Notes: generated from the sequence alone by a model not told the origin. 64,000 bases of DNA from Mumia xiangluensis (GCF_010994095.1 NZ_WJYO01000003.1:248001-312000), one strand, 5' to 3'; shown: positions 17,892-28,015, counted from the stretch's first letter. Numbers and translations are program-made.

Positions 17892-20800
17892 TCACGGCAG
17901 TGCGACCGCGTTGACCTCGTCGAACGACGCGATGATCGGCGCATTGGTTGCCGAACCGGACAGGTACGGGTTGAACGCGATCCCACCCGCTGCCTGGAGC
18001 GCTGCCGTGGAATCGGTCGCCGTGACCAGCCACGACCCGGGCTCGCTGGTGCCGGCACGCCAGATCTTCGCGCGGATCGTCGTCGGGGCCGTGCCCGTGG
18101 CCTGGACGCGGATCCGCCAGGTGTCTCCTGCCGCGTGCGACCCTGCGACGGCACCAGTCGCTATCGCCGTCTCGGTGCCACCCTCGGTGCGTGTGAGCGC
18201 CGCCGACAGGCTGCCATCCGCGAGGAAGCGTGTCTTCAAGCCATAGCCACCCACGCCTGCGATGCTCCGCGCGCTGGCCGTGATGTAGATCCCGCCGCCG
18301 GTCGCCACCTTGTCGAGGCTCGCGCTCAGTGTCAGGTCCGAGCTGGTCGAGGACACACCGTTGAGGGCGATCGACGGTCCAGCACCGGCTGAGCCCATCC
18401 TGATCCGGCCAGTACCGGCCGCGACCGAGAAGTTGGTCGCCGACCCCGTCCTGGTCCACGCACCGCCGGTCTCGGCGCTGCCCCAGCCGTCCACGACGGT
18501 GCGAGCGAAAGTGTCAACCGCGAACGGCACGGGCGGGCCTGACACCGTCACCTGATGCGTCACCGAGCCCGTCGCACCGTCGTCATCGGTCACCGTGAGG
18601 GTGATGTCGTACGTCCCCGGCGTCGTGTAGCCGTGGGACGCCGTCGCCCCGGTCGCCGTCGCGCCGTCACCGAAGTTCCAGGCATAAGACGCGATCGAGC
18701 CGTCCGGGTCGCTCGACGCGCCGGCGTTGACGCTCACGGAGAGATCGTTCTTCGTCGTGCTGAACGCAGCCGTCGGCGCCTGGTTCGGCGGCGGCGCGGT
18801 CACGGTCACCTGCCGGGTGAGGACGTCGGTCGCGCCCCCGCCGTCGGTGACCGTGAGCGTGACGTCGTACGTGCCCGAGTCGGCGTAGGTGTGCGTTGCC
18901 GTCGCGCCTGTCGCCGTCGCGCCGTCGCCGAAGTCCCACGCGTGCGAGGCGATCGAGCCGTCGACGTCGAACGACGTGGAGCCGTTGACCGACACCGTGA
19001 GGTCCTGCGTCGACGTCGTCATCGCCGCCGTCGGTGCAGCGTTCTGCCCCTGACCGGTCTTGCCCGCCTGATAGTGCGCAGCCACGTCGGCGTCGCTGAG
19101 AACCGACTTGTAGATCGCGACCTCGTCCAGGCTGCCCTTGAAGTTGCCGCTCGAGCTCGAGGCGTTCGGCCACGACGCCAGGTTGTCGCCGCCGAGACGC
19201 CAGTAGCCCCAGAAGCCGTTCTGGCCGTTCTTCACGTCGGTCCGCGAGGCGACCTTGGACCCGTCGATGTACAGCTTCATGCCGTCCGGACCGAGCGACG
19301 CCACGACGTGGTGCCACTGGCCGTTGTTGACCTTGCCCGTGCTCGAGACGACGGCGGCAGAGCCGGGATAGACACCGAAGTGCACGCGGCCGGACGAGTC
19401 GAGGTAGACATGGCGGTCGTAGTTGGACGACGCGCCGGTCATCTTGTCGCCGAAGCCGAGCAGCTTGCCTCCGCTTCCAGTGGTGGTCTTGACCCAGGTC
19501 TCCAGCGTGAACACGTTCGGAGGGGTCTCGGCCACCTGCGTCGACGCGGCGCCGTTGAAGAGGATGTTGCCGAAGGTCACCGACTTGTCGGAGTCTCCCG
19601 ACAGCGCGCCGGTGCCGCCCCGGCTGTAGGTGCCGTTGAGCGCGACGTTGCCCTGCCCGAGCGTGTCGGCGGCGTTGGACCCGCTCGACTCACCGAGCCG
19701 CCAGTAGTACTCCGGCTCGGAGGCATGCACCGCGTTCAGGTACGCGCTGGGCGTGCCGGCCGCGGACACGGTCACGTCGACCCACGGCGAGTTGGCGATG
19801 TTGCCGTCGGGATCCGTCACCGCCACGCGGTAGCGGTGCGTCGACCCGGGCGCCAGACCTCGGTCCGTGAAGCCCATCGTCGTGCGGTTCCACCAGCGGG
19901 CCCGTGCGACGCGTTGGTGGATCAGGCCCGAGCCGTTCTGGTCGTCGCGGTAGACGCGGTAGGTCAACGAGTCGTTGTCGTCGTCCTGGTTGGCCTTCCA
20001 GTTGATCCGGACGGCGCCAGGCTCGGTCGAGACGACGTTGATCGGGTACGTCGTGCTGAACAGCTGCGGGCCACGCGTACGAGGTGCGACCGCACGCTTG
20101 GCGTAGCGGACGAGGCCCTGCTGCCCGGTGTAGTTGACCCGCGTGAACTCGCCGCCCATGAGGACGTAGTCGCCCGAGCCCGTGACGGACCACGGGCCCT
20201 GGTTCTGTCCGGTGTAGGTGCCGGCGTTCATCGTCGGGAACCACGCGAGCAGCTCCGAGCGGGGCTGTCCGGCGAAGTTGGCATAGCCGTACGGGTCGTT
20301 GGTCACGGTGCCGGTGGCCTGCTTGCCGAAGGCGATCGCCCGATAGAACGACCAGTTCGGCTCGGTCTGAGGGAAGCCGTCGACGTTGCCGCAGTAGTGC
20401 GCGTGGCCGGCGGTGTAGACGACTCCGTCCTGGGGGTGCGCCGCGTAGGTGTCGCCGTGGCAGTCGTTGATCCACTGCAGCGCACCGTCGGACCAGCGGG
20501 CCGCGAAGGTGCCCTCGACGTTGCCGCCGCTCCCGAAGACGTAGCCCGTGCCGTAGACGTTCTGGTCGTCGGCGGAGAGCGACGTGATCGAGGCCTCGGT
20601 GCCGCCGTTGCGCACGACGCTGTTCGAGAGCCAGGGCTTCAGTGCCCCTGTGGAGGCATCGACGGCAGCGAGACCGTAGCCGGGGTCGGAGGATCCGTTC
20701 ATCGTCGTGAAGCTGCCGCCGGCGACGACGGTCGTGCCGTCGGGTGACAGGACGATCGATGTCACAAGGCCACCCGCGGCGACCGGTGCCCAGGCGAGGA

Positions 20801-21437
20801 GGGCGCCGGTCTGCGCGTCGAACGCCGCCAGGTTGCCGCGCGACTGGGTCCCGACACCAAGGAAGTTGCCCGCCGCGTAGACGACGTCGTCGGTGGCCAC
20901 GATCGAGTACACGTGGTAGTTCACCGGCGGGGCGAAGCCTGCGACGAGGGCTCCGGTGGTGGCGTCGAAGGCGGCGATGCGGTTGCGCGTCGTCCCGTCC
21001 ACCGCGGTGAAGTCACCGCCGACGTACACGCGCGACTTGTCCGGTGAGACCGCGACGGTCCGCACTTGCGCATTGAAGCTCGGCGAGAAGGTCGAGTCGA
21101 GCACGCCCGTGGACAGGTTGTAGCGCAGCAAGTTGCCTCGCGGCGTCTCACCGGTTCCGGCTGCGGCACCTGCCGGGCGGGCGCTGCTGAAGCTGCCGCC
21201 CGCGTAGACCGCACCGCCAACGACAGCCTGCGACCAGACGACCCCGTCGACCTGCACGGTCGGGAGGGCGTCGGCGGTCACCGTCGTCGGTGTGCGCGGA
21301 TCCGTCGGGTCCGCCGGCGCAGAGTCCGCCGCAGCCGGAAGGGCCGATGCAGTGATGGCGGCAGCGACCACGAGCGTCGCCGTCATCACCCCGGTGATCC
21401 GGCGCACAGCCTGGCGCAGTGGACGAGCTGTCGACAT
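17892..21437 (-). CDS. Giant secreted propeller-FN3-LamG-PKD protein (copy A)
   Basis: An 1181-residue exported protein. Order of domains: signal peptide to about residue 38 (ALPAAADS); a delta-60/DUF5122-like beta-propeller region (about 55-450, with repeats such as VRTVAVSPDKSRVYVGGDFTAV); an FN3-like domain (about 470-570); a LamG/concanavalin-like lectin fold (about 590-780, ending in GSLDEVAIYKSVLSDADVAAHY); two PKD domains with the WDFGDG/WNFGDG signature (about 800-965); and a C-terminal 200-residue beta-rich domain starting FARTVVDGWGSAETGG. No LPXTG or membrane anchor is seen. Start 21437 has a GGGGAG Shine-Dalgarno. It is a tandem paralog of the next gene; an adhesive or glycan-binding surface role is inferred. 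Confidence 0.85.
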   Translation of the reverse strand: MSTARPLRQAVRRITGVMTATLVVAAAITASALPAAADSAPADPTDPRTPTTVTADALPTVQVDGVVWSQAVVGGAVYAGGSFSSARPAGAAAGTGETPRGNLLRYNLSTGVLDSTFSPSFNAQVRTVAVSPDKSRVYVGGDFTAVDGTTRNRIAAFDATTGALVAGFAPPVNYHVYSIVATDDVVYAAGNFLGVGTQSRGNLAAFDAQTGALLAWAPVAAGGLVTSIVLSPDGTTVVAGGSFTTMNGSSDPGYGLAAVDASTGALKPWLSNSVVRNGGTEASITSLSADDQNVYGTGYVFGSGGNVEGTFAARWSDGALQWINDCHGDTYAAHPQDGVVYTAGHAHYCGNVDGFPQTEPNWSFYRAIAFGKQATGTVTNDPYGYANFAGQPRSELLAWFPTMNAGTYTGQNQGPWSVTGSGDYVLMGGEFTRVNYTGQQGLVRYAKRAVAPRTRGPQLFSTTYPINVVSTEPGAVRINWKANQDDDNDSLTYRVYRDDQNGSGLIHQRVARARWWNRTTMGFTDRGLAPGSTHRYRVAVTDPDGNIANSPWVDVTVSAAGTPSAYLNAVHASEPEYYWRLGESSGSNAADTLGQGNVALNGTYSRGGTGALSGDSDKSVTFGNILFNGAASTQVAETPPNVFTLETWVKTTTGSGGKLLGFGDKMTGASSNYDRHVYLDSSGRVHFGVYPGSAAVVSSTGKVNNGQWHHVVASLGPDGMKLYIDGSKVASRTDVKNGQNGFWGYWRLGGDNLASWPNASSSSGNFKGSLDEVAIYKSVLSDADVAAHYQAGKTGQGQNAAPTAAMTTSTQDLTVSVNGSTSFDVDGSIASHAWDFGDGATATGATATHTYADSGTYDVTLTVTDGGGATDVLTRQVTVTAPPPNQAPTAAFSTTKNDLSVSVNAGASSDPDGSIASYAWNFGDGATATGATASHGYTTPGTYDITLTVTDDDGATGSVTHQVTVSGPPVPFAVDTFARTVVDGWGSAETGGAWTRTGSATNFSVAAGTGRIRMGSAGAGPSIALNGVSSTSSDLTLSASLDKVATGGGIYITASARSIAGVGGYGLKTRFLADGSLSAALTRTEGGTETAIATGAVAGSHAAGDTWRIRVQATGTAPTTIRAKIWRAGTSEPGSWLVTATDSTAALQAAGGIAFNPYLSGSATNAPIIASFDEVNAVALP

Positions 21438-21550
21438 GAGTTCTCCCCACCCGAGACATGTGTCGGCAGCGCCGACGTTGACGATGTTTCGCAACCGTAG
21501 GCTATTGGAGCAGGCCCCGTGCCACGGGCGTTTTCACGATCCGGTCGCGC

Positions 21551-24500
21551 TCATTCTGTGCGCGCGACGAGATCGTCGAAGCTGGCCACGACCGGCGCAT
21601 TGGTCGCCGAGCTGGAGAGGTAGGTCCCCAGTCCCAGTCCACCGGCCGTCTGCAAGGACGCAGCGGTGTCCGTCGCGGTCAAGCGCCACGCCGCCGGCTC
21701 CGCGGTCCCGGCCTTCCAGACCTTTGCCCGCAGGGTTGTCGGTGACGTGCCCGATGCTGCGACGCGCACCTGCAGCGCCTCTCCTGCAGCCACGCTCAGG
21801 CCGGTGATCGTGCCGCTCGCCAGGGCCGTCTCCGCGCCTGCGACGATCTTGCCGATGCTCAGTGAGACGGTGCCGCCTGCCACCAGCCGCACATCGGCGA
21901 AGTAGTGGTCACCGTTGGCGATGCGCCTCGGATGGAAGCTGAGGTACGTACCGCCACCCGTCGCGGCCTTGTCCACGCTGGTGGTCAGGGTCAGGTCGGT
22001 GCTGCTAGAGGAGACGCCGTTCAGCGACATGCCTGGGCCCGCGCCGGGCGTACCCATCCGGATCTTGCCGCTCCCGCTCGACACCGAGAAGTTGGTCGCC
22101 GAGCCCGAGCGCGTCCACGCGCCACCGATCTCTGCGCTGCCCCACCCGTCGGCCACCGTGCGCGCGAAGAGGTCCCGTGCGAACGGTGCGGGTGCACCGG
22201 CAACCGTGACGTCCTTCGTGAGCGAGGCAGTCGCGCCATCGTCGTCCGTGACAGTCAGGGTCACCGGGTAGGTGCCCGCGGCGGCGTACGTGTGCGTCGG
22301 ATTGACGCCGGTCGCCGTGCCACCATCGCCGAACGTCCACGCGTAGGCCTGCACCGTGCCGTCGGTGTCCGACGAACCGCTGCCGTTGGGGTTCACGGTC
22401 AGACCGTCGGTCGGTGTCGTGAACGACGCCGTCGGCGGCTGGTTTGGCGGCGGCGGTGCCACGGTGACCTGACGCGACGTCTGGTGGGTCGCACCGTCGT
22501 CGTCGGTCACCGTCAAGGTGATCGTGTAGGTGCCGGCGGCCTCGAAGGTGCGGGTCGCGGTCGCGCCGCTCGCCGTGGTTCCGTCACCGAACGTCCACGC
22601 GTGGCTCGCGATGGTCCCGTCGGAGTCCGACGACGTCGAACCGTTGACCGTCACCTTCAGGCCGTCGATGGTCGGTGTCGGGAACGCGGCCGTCGGGGGC
22701 AGGTTCGGGATCGGTGCGCCCGTCGCCGCGGCGTAGTGCGCGGCGATCTCGCTGTCGCTGAGGACCGAGGAGTACACCGCGGCCTCATCGATGTCGCCTG
22801 CGAAGAACGCACTGCTCGAGGCCGACGGCCAGTTGTTCAGCGTGTCTCCGCCGACGCGCCAGAACCCGCGCGAGAGGTGCTCGCCGACGGTCACGTCCGC
22901 ACGGTCGGCGACCTTCGTCCCGTCAAGGTAGAGCTTCATCCCGTCCGGCCCCAGCGTCGCCGCGACGTGGTGCCACTGGCCGTTGTTGTACGTGCCCGGG
23001 CTCGTCACGACCTTGCGGGTCTGGTCGGGCTTCACGCCGAAGTGGATCCGTCCGGTGTTGTCCATGTAGACGTGACGGTCGGCCTTCGACGAGTTGCGGT
23101 CGTTGCGGTTGCCCCAGCCGATGATCTTGCCGCCGGTGGTCGAAGTGGTCTTGAACCACGCCTCCACGGTGAGCACGTCGAGCGGGTTGCCGGTCGCCGG
23201 TGTGGTGGCGTATCCGGTGGTCGTCCCGCTGAAGGTCGCCGCAGGGTCGCTGTCGCCACCGATGGCGCCGTTGGCCGGGCGCGTCACGCCTGCGTTGACG
23301 TTGAGCGCCGTGAAGCCCACGAGGTCACCCGCGGTCCCGGTCGGCTCGCTGAAGCGCCAGTAGTGGTCGGGCTGGCTGCGCTGGACCGCCTCGCGATAGG
23401 CACTCGACGTGTTGGCAGTCGCCACGGTCACGCTCACCCACGGCGACTGCGCGACGTTGCCCGCAGGGTCGGTCGCGGTGACGCGGTACTGGCGGGTGGA
23501 GCCCGGCGGCTGACCGGTGTCGGTGAAACCTTGGACGGGGAGGCGCCAGTACGGGGTCCGCACGACGCGGGTGTCGATGAGCCCCGCCGCGTTCTGCGTC
23601 TGACGGTAGAGCCGGTAGGTGAGGTTCTCGTTGTCGCGGTCGTAGTTCGCCCCGAACGTCACGTGGACCTCCCCGGGCTTGGACGACACGGCCTTCAACG
23701 GGAAGGACGCGCCCCCCAGCTGGGGTCCCTGGTCGTTGGGAGCCTGGCCGCGCATCGCGTACCGGACGAGGCCCTGCTGGTTGGCGCCGTTGACGCGGGT
23801 GAACTCGCCGCCCATCACCACGTAGTTGCTGTTGCCGGCGAGCGACCACGGCCCCTGGCTCTGACCGGTGTAGCTGCCGGCGTTCAGGTCCGGGAACCAG
23901 GTCAGCTGCTCGGGAGCGGGCTGTCCGAGGTAGGAGTAGTAACGGCCCTGGTCGGGCTCCCACGTCGCGGTCCGCGTCGCCGCCTTGCTCATGGCTGTGC
24001 CGCGGTTGTACGGGTAGGAGCCGACCCCTCCGTCGCCCTGGATGAAGCCGCCGATGTTCTCGCAGTAGTGGAAGTGGCCGGCCTGGTAGATGACGTCGCC
24101 CTGCGGCAGGATGTCGTAGCTGTCACCGTGGCAGTCGTTGATCCAGGTCAGGTCACCGCCGTCCCAGTCCGCAGCGAAGACACCCTCGAGCGTCCCGCCG
24201 GACTTGCCGTAGGTGTAGCCGGCGCCGTACACGTTGTCGGCGTCAGCCCTCAGGGTGAGGATCGCGCCGTCGACCGTGCCGTTGCGGATGACCGTGTTGG
24301 CTCCCATGGGGAGGTTCGCGCCGGTCGTCGCGTCGACCATACCGAGGCCGTAGCCCGGGTTCGAGGAGCCGTTGAGCGAGGTGAACGAGCCGCCGACCGC
24401 GACCTTGGTGCCTTCGGGGTTGATCGCCAGAGCCTCGACGGTGCCGCCCGCCGTCACGGGTGCCCAGTCGAGGAGCGCACCGTTCGTGGCGCTGAAGGCG

Positions 24501-25117
24501 GCGACGTTGTAGCGGTCCTGGTTGCCGACGCCGAGGAAGCTGCCTCCGGCGTAGACCGTGGTGTTCGTCGCGGCGATCGCATCGACCGAGCCGTTCACGG
24601 ACGGGGCGAAGCTTGCGATCAGTGCACCGCTGGCGGCATCGAATGCCGCGATCCTGCGTCGGGTCTGACCGTTCACCGTCGTGAAGTTGCCACCAACGTA
24701 GACGCGCGCCCCGTTGGGCGAGACGGCGACCGCGGTCACCTGGGCATTGAGGGTCGGCGCGAAGTTGCTGACGAGCACCCCGGTCTGGACGTCGTACGCG
24801 AGCAGGTGACTGCGTGCGACCGTGTTGCTGCCGGCCGGCGAACCTGCAGGGCGGGCGTTGGTGAAGCTGCCGCCGGCGTACACGCGGTTGCCCGCGATCG
24901 CCTGCGCCCAAACGACACCGTTGATCTGGACGGTCGGCAAGGCGTCGGAGGTGACGGTCGTCGGAGTCGCGGGATCGGTGGGGTCGGCCGGCTGGGAGTC
25001 GGCGAGCGCTGGGGCGGCAGGGACGAGAACGGCCGCTGTCAGTGCGGCGACGGCCGCCAGTCGCGCCACCGAGCGCGTGCGTCGTCCCGCGTGCTGCTGA
25101 AAGCTCTGGGTGAACAT
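21551..25117 (-). CDS. Giant secreted propeller-FN3-LamG-PKD protein (copy B)
   Basis: An 1188-residue paralog of the downstream protein with the same domains in the same order: signal peptide (to about 40), DUF5122-like propeller with GGxFT repeats, FN3-like domain, LamG domain, two PKD domains (WTFGDG twice) and the C-terminal FARTVADGWGSAEIGG domain. The two copies are similar along their whole length but clearly diverged, for example in the Cys-containing region (INDCHGDSYD ... HFHYCENIGGF here, INDCHGDTYA ... HAHYCGNVDGF in copy A); these Cys pairs are conserved and may form a disulfide. GGAGAG precedes the ATG. The spacing to copy A is 113 bp, so they may be cotranscribed. Confidence 0.87.
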   Translation of the reverse strand: MFTQSFQQHAGRRTRSVARLAAVAALTAAVLVPAAPALADSQPADPTDPATPTTVTSDALPTVQINGVVWAQAIAGNRVYAGGSFTNARPAGSPAGSNTVARSHLLAYDVQTGVLVSNFAPTLNAQVTAVAVSPNGARVYVGGNFTTVNGQTRRRIAAFDAASGALIASFAPSVNGSVDAIAATNTTVYAGGSFLGVGNQDRYNVAAFSATNGALLDWAPVTAGGTVEALAINPEGTKVAVGGSFTSLNGSSNPGYGLGMVDATTGANLPMGANTVIRNGTVDGAILTLRADADNVYGAGYTYGKSGGTLEGVFAADWDGGDLTWINDCHGDSYDILPQGDVIYQAGHFHYCENIGGFIQGDGGVGSYPYNRGTAMSKAATRTATWEPDQGRYYSYLGQPAPEQLTWFPDLNAGSYTGQSQGPWSLAGNSNYVVMGGEFTRVNGANQQGLVRYAMRGQAPNDQGPQLGGASFPLKAVSSKPGEVHVTFGANYDRDNENLTYRLYRQTQNAAGLIDTRVVRTPYWRLPVQGFTDTGQPPGSTRQYRVTATDPAGNVAQSPWVSVTVATANTSSAYREAVQRSQPDHYWRFSEPTGTAGDLVGFTALNVNAGVTRPANGAIGGDSDPAATFSGTTTGYATTPATGNPLDVLTVEAWFKTTSTTGGKIIGWGNRNDRNSSKADRHVYMDNTGRIHFGVKPDQTRKVVTSPGTYNNGQWHHVAATLGPDGMKLYLDGTKVADRADVTVGEHLSRGFWRVGGDTLNNWPSASSSAFFAGDIDEAAVYSSVLSDSEIAAHYAAATGAPIPNLPPTAAFPTPTIDGLKVTVNGSTSSDSDGTIASHAWTFGDGTTASGATATRTFEAAGTYTITLTVTDDDGATHQTSRQVTVAPPPPNQPPTASFTTPTDGLTVNPNGSGSSDTDGTVQAYAWTFGDGGTATGVNPTHTYAAAGTYPVTLTVTDDDGATASLTKDVTVAGAPAPFARDLFARTVADGWGSAEIGGAWTRSGSATNFSVSSGSGKIRMGTPGAGPGMSLNGVSSSSTDLTLTTSVDKAATGGGTYLSFHPRRIANGDHYFADVRLVAGGTVSLSIGKIVAGAETALASGTITGLSVAAGEALQVRVAASGTSPTTLRAKVWKAGTAEPAAWRLTATDTAASLQTAGGLGLGTYLSSSATNAPVVASFDDLVARTE

Positions 25118-25241
25118 CTCTCCACCACCGTTCTGCCGACGGGCCCTTCCCGTCCGGCACTGACGTCAGTCAGTCGGCCCGCGAGGGCGGTCGACGCCCC
25201 GCGGTCGGCCCGACGACGTGGCTCCTGCCACGTTCCGGGCT

Positions 25242-25877
25242 TCATCGCCCCTCCTGCGAGGCGTCTCCTTCGAACACCGCAGGCGGCTGCCCAGCGGTGT
25301 ACGCGATCGTGACCTGCACCCGTCCGCGGGCGTCCTTCGGCACACCGAAGACGTACGTCCCCTCGGCGGTGTCTCCTGCTGCGAGCGCAGCTGGGAAGGG
25401 TGCGGCACCCGGTCCGCTGAGCTCCATCCCTGGCGTGCGCTTCTTGCCGTACGTCACCTCGACGACGGCGCGGCCGAGATCGATCTTCTCGTCGGAGCCG
25501 TTCGTGACGGCGATCTTGACCTGTAGCGCGGGGCCTGCGATCTCGCCCGCTCCGCGCGCCGTGCCCTTGACCGGCCGAAGGGCCTCCAAGGTCGCCGAGA
25601 TGTCGGGCCCGAGGGCCGCCTTCTCGTCCAGGCCGACCGGGCTGGCCGGCTCGACCTCCTCGACCGGCACCGTCTCGAGCGAGCCCGGCGTGAAGTCGCT
25701 CGACGGGTTGTCCGGAAGCTGCTGCGCCGAGGCCTCGGAGTCCGCGCCAGTGTCGCCGTCGCCGTCCGAAGGCCGAGTGACGAGGAAGACGACGACCAGC
25801 GCGATGACGATCACGCCGACTGCCGCACCGACAACACCGGCGAGCCGACGACGCCCCATCTCGTTCTGCGTGCTCAT
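25242..25877 (-). CDS. Membrane-anchored protein of unknown function
   Basis: A 211-residue protein with a short cytoplasmic start, one membrane segment (about residues 11-33, VVGAAVGVIVIALVVVFLV) and an extracytoplasmic part: an acidic linker (35-90) and a beta-rich domain (95-205, including LQVKIAVTNGSDEKIDLGRAVVEVTYG) that looks like a DUF4352/immunoglobulin-like fold. The ATG overlaps the stop of the polyprenyl sugar transferase by one base (TGATG), so the two are translationally coupled. I do not recognise the family. An assembly or export factor for the polysaccharide is possible. Confidence 0.7.
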   Translation of the reverse strand: MSTQNEMGRRRLAGVVGAAVGVIVIALVVVFLVTRPSDGDGDTGADSEASAQQLPDNPSSDFTPGSLETVPVEEVEPASPVGLDEKAALGPDISATLEALRPVKGTARGAGEIAGPALQVKIAVTNGSDEKIDLGRAVVEVTYGKKRTPGMELSGPGAAPFPAALAAGDTAEGTYVFGVPKDARGRVQVTIAYTAGQPPAVFEGDASQEGR

Positions 25878-27295
25878 CAGTGCGCTCCGTCGCCCTTGAT
25901 GACGGCTCGAGCGGTCCTGGCGGCGATCGCGAAATCGCTGCGGATGGTCCAGTTGTCGACGTAGTCGATGTCGAGACGGACCGAGTCCTGCCAGCTGAGG
26001 TTTGAGCGGCCACTGACCTGCCACAGGCCGGTGATGCCCGGCTTCACGTGGAGACGACGACGGATCCAGTCGTCGTAGGTCTCGACCTCTGACGGCAGGC
26101 CTGGGCGTGGACCGATCATGGACATCTCGCCGATCAGCACGTTGATCAGCTGCGGAAGCTCGTCGAGGGAGGTCTTGCGGAGGAACCCGCCGATCGGCGT
26201 CACACGAGGATCGTCACGAAGCTTGAACAAGGGGCCTGACCCCTCGTTGAGGTCCATCAGGTCGACCAGGCGGTCCTCAGCGTCCACGACCATCGTCCGG
26301 AACTTGAGCATGTCGAACGGTGAACCGCCGATACCGGTCCTCGTCTGTCGGAAGAAGACCGGGCCTGTCGTCGTGAGCTTCACGGCGAGCGCAATGCCGA
26401 CGAAGACGGGAGAGAGCAGGAGCAGGAGTAGGAGCGCGCCGACGCGATCGATCACGCCCTTGATCCATAGGGCGAGGGCGGGACGACGCGGCGAGCGCAC
26501 CGACAGCATCAGGCGGCGCCCGAGGACCCGGGGCTGGACGCGTCGGGGTACCGCACCGTGAACCTCGGTCGCCACGGTCAGCTCCACGAGCGAGTGGTCC
26601 ATCGCCCAGGTGAGCCGACGGACGTCGTACGCGCTGAGGCTCGGGCCCGGCGAGACCACGACCTCGTCGACGGCGAGTCGCTCCGATGCCGCCGTCACGT
26701 CGGCGAGGGCCCCCACGACCGGGACGCCGCCGAGCGCGAGCGGCACGACCTCGTCAGGAGCGAGACCGACGAGGCAGATGCCCTTCATCTCGATGTCGCT
26801 GCGTCCGCCCCATTGAGCGATGAAGTGGCCGACACCCGTGCGATCCCCGACGAGCAGCGTGGATCGCGGGGCCGCGACGAAGTGGCGGAGAACCACCGCG
26901 GCCGCACAGAGCGTGGCGGCCGTGACGATCAGGAGCATGCTCACGCGCGCGGTGCTCGGCCGGATGACCTCGAGGATTGTCAGCGCCAGCACCACGATGC
27001 TCCCCGTCACGACGAGGTGTTTGGACGGGCGGAGCGACCGCGTGCGCTCGTAGGCGGGGATGGTGAAATATTCGACGGTGAGCGTCACGCCGATCGCGCT
27101 GACGACGAGCCACACGTGGTGTCCGGCATACGGGGCAATGATTGCTGCGACCACGGCGGCACCGAGGGTCGACAGGACGAAGGCGAGCGCCGCCATCCTC
27201 GAGCGGTTGCGCATCTTGCGCGCGAGGTTCGACGTCGTGCGGTCCGCGAGCACCGGGACCGCCCGTCCCAGCGCCGACTCCCTCGCGATCTCCAT
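25877..27295 (-). CDS. Polyprenyl glycosylphosphotransferase (initiating sugar transferase, WbaP/CpsE type)
   Basis: Starts repeat-unit synthesis by moving a sugar-1-phosphate to undecaprenyl phosphate. The 472-residue protein has four or five N-terminal membrane segments (about 30-170), a CoA-binding-like middle domain (TLLVGDRTGVGHFIAQWGG), a further membrane helix (IKGVIDRVGALLLLLLLSPVFVGIAL), and the catalytic bacterial sugar transferase domain with FFRQTRTGIGGSPFDMLKFRTMV, RKTSLDELPQLINVLIGEMSMIGPRP and KPGITGLWQVSGRS. The start at 27295 is taken for MEIARESALG with GGAGGG upstream; the longer frame to 27424 has no support. Confidence 0.93.
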   Translation of the reverse strand: MEIARESALGRAVPVLADRTTSNLARKMRNRSRMAALAFVLSTLGAAVVAAIIAPYAGHHVWLVVSAIGVTLTVEYFTIPAYERTRSLRPSKHLVVTGSIVVLALTILEVIRPSTARVSMLLIVTAATLCAAAVVLRHFVAAPRSTLLVGDRTGVGHFIAQWGGRSDIEMKGICLVGLAPDEVVPLALGGVPVVGALADVTAASERLAVDEVVVSPGPSLSAYDVRRLTWAMDHSLVELTVATEVHGAVPRRVQPRVLGRRLMLSVRSPRRPALALWIKGVIDRVGALLLLLLLSPVFVGIALAVKLTTTGPVFFRQTRTGIGGSPFDMLKFRTMVVDAEDRLVDLMDLNEGSGPLFKLRDDPRVTPIGGFLRKTSLDELPQLINVLIGEMSMIGPRPGLPSEVETYDDWIRRRLHVKPGITGLWQVSGRSNLSWQDSVRLDIDYVDNWTIRSDFAIAARTARAVIKGDGAH

Positions 27296-27430
27296 CTCGG
27301 TCAAGCCCTCCACCCCGATTGGTTTGCTAATCCAGCCACGAGTGAAGCACGGCGGGAGGGTCGCTCGTGCCGCTTTTCCACAAAGCAGCCGAAAGGTTAG
27401 CGGAAGGGGTGTGGGCCTGCCCACACGGCC

Positions 27431-28015
27431 TCAAGAATTGAACTCGCGCTGCGCGATTTCGAGGCCCCGGGCGACGAGTGTCTGCACCGCGTCGGCCGCC
27501 GTCTCGACCACCAGCGGGAGCTCTTTGCGCTCCGGGGTGCTGAACGGCTTGAGCACGTAGTCGGCGGGATCCTGGCGACCCGGCGGGCGGCCGATGCCGA
27601 CGCGGACCTTGAAGTAGTCGCCGGTGCCGAGCGACGACCGGATGGACTTCAGCCCGTTGTGGCCGTTGTCGCCACCGCCGAACTTCACCCGCATCGTCTC
27701 GTACGGCAGGTCCAGCTCGTCGTAGACCACGACGAGCTGCGTCGGGGGGACCTTGTAGAAGGTGGAGAGCGCGCGGACACCACCGCCGCTCTCGTTCATG
27801 TAGCCGCGGGAGCGCCCGAGCACGACACGGACGCCGGAAGGGCCACCGAGGCGACCCTCCACGACGTCCGTGCGCGTGGGCTTGTGCGACTTCCAGCGGC
27901 CGCCGGCCATCTCAGCGAGACGGTCGGCGACCATGTAGCCGATGTTGTGACGCGTCGAGGCGTAGGAGGACCCAGGGTTGCCGAGTCCCACCACGAGCCA
28001 CGGCGACTCCGTCAT
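27431..28015 (-). CDS. pth: Peptidyl-tRNA hydrolase
   Basis: Frees tRNA from prematurely released peptidyl-tRNA in the cytoplasm. The 194-residue protein has the complete motif WLVVGLGNPGSSYASTRHNIGY with N13 and catalytic H23, and later GHNGLKSI and DYFKVRVGIGRPPG. Start 28015 gives the standard N-terminus; the longer reading to 28084 overlaps rplY. It follows rplY by 65 bp, the usual actinobacterial order prs-rplY-pth. Confidence 0.96.
   Translation of the reverse strand: MTESPWLVVGLGNPGSSYASTRHNIGYMVADRLAEMAGGRWKSHKPTRTDVVEGRLGGPSGVRVVLGRSRGYMNESGGGVRALSTFYKVPPTQLVVVYDELDLPYETMRVKFGGGDNGHNGLKSIRSSLGTGDYFKVRVGIGRPPGRQDPADYVLKPFSTPERKELPLVVETAADAVQTLVARGLEIAQREFNS

Noticed and set aside
18555-20747. 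A 730-codon open frame on the plus strand
   Set aside because: Antisense to PKD protein copy A; no domain, no Shine-Dalgarno, typical GC shadow.
21905-25312. A 1135-codon open frame on the plus strand
   Set aside because: It lies fully antisense to the giant PKD protein copy B, whose domains are unmistakable. The frame is open only because of high GC, and its product is a low-complexity Arg/Val/Asp string.
16062-27295. Horizontal transfer of the surface locus as judged by base composition
   Set aside because: By eye, GC and codon use look the same as in the housekeeping blocks. A computed GC and codon profile would be needed to claim transfer.
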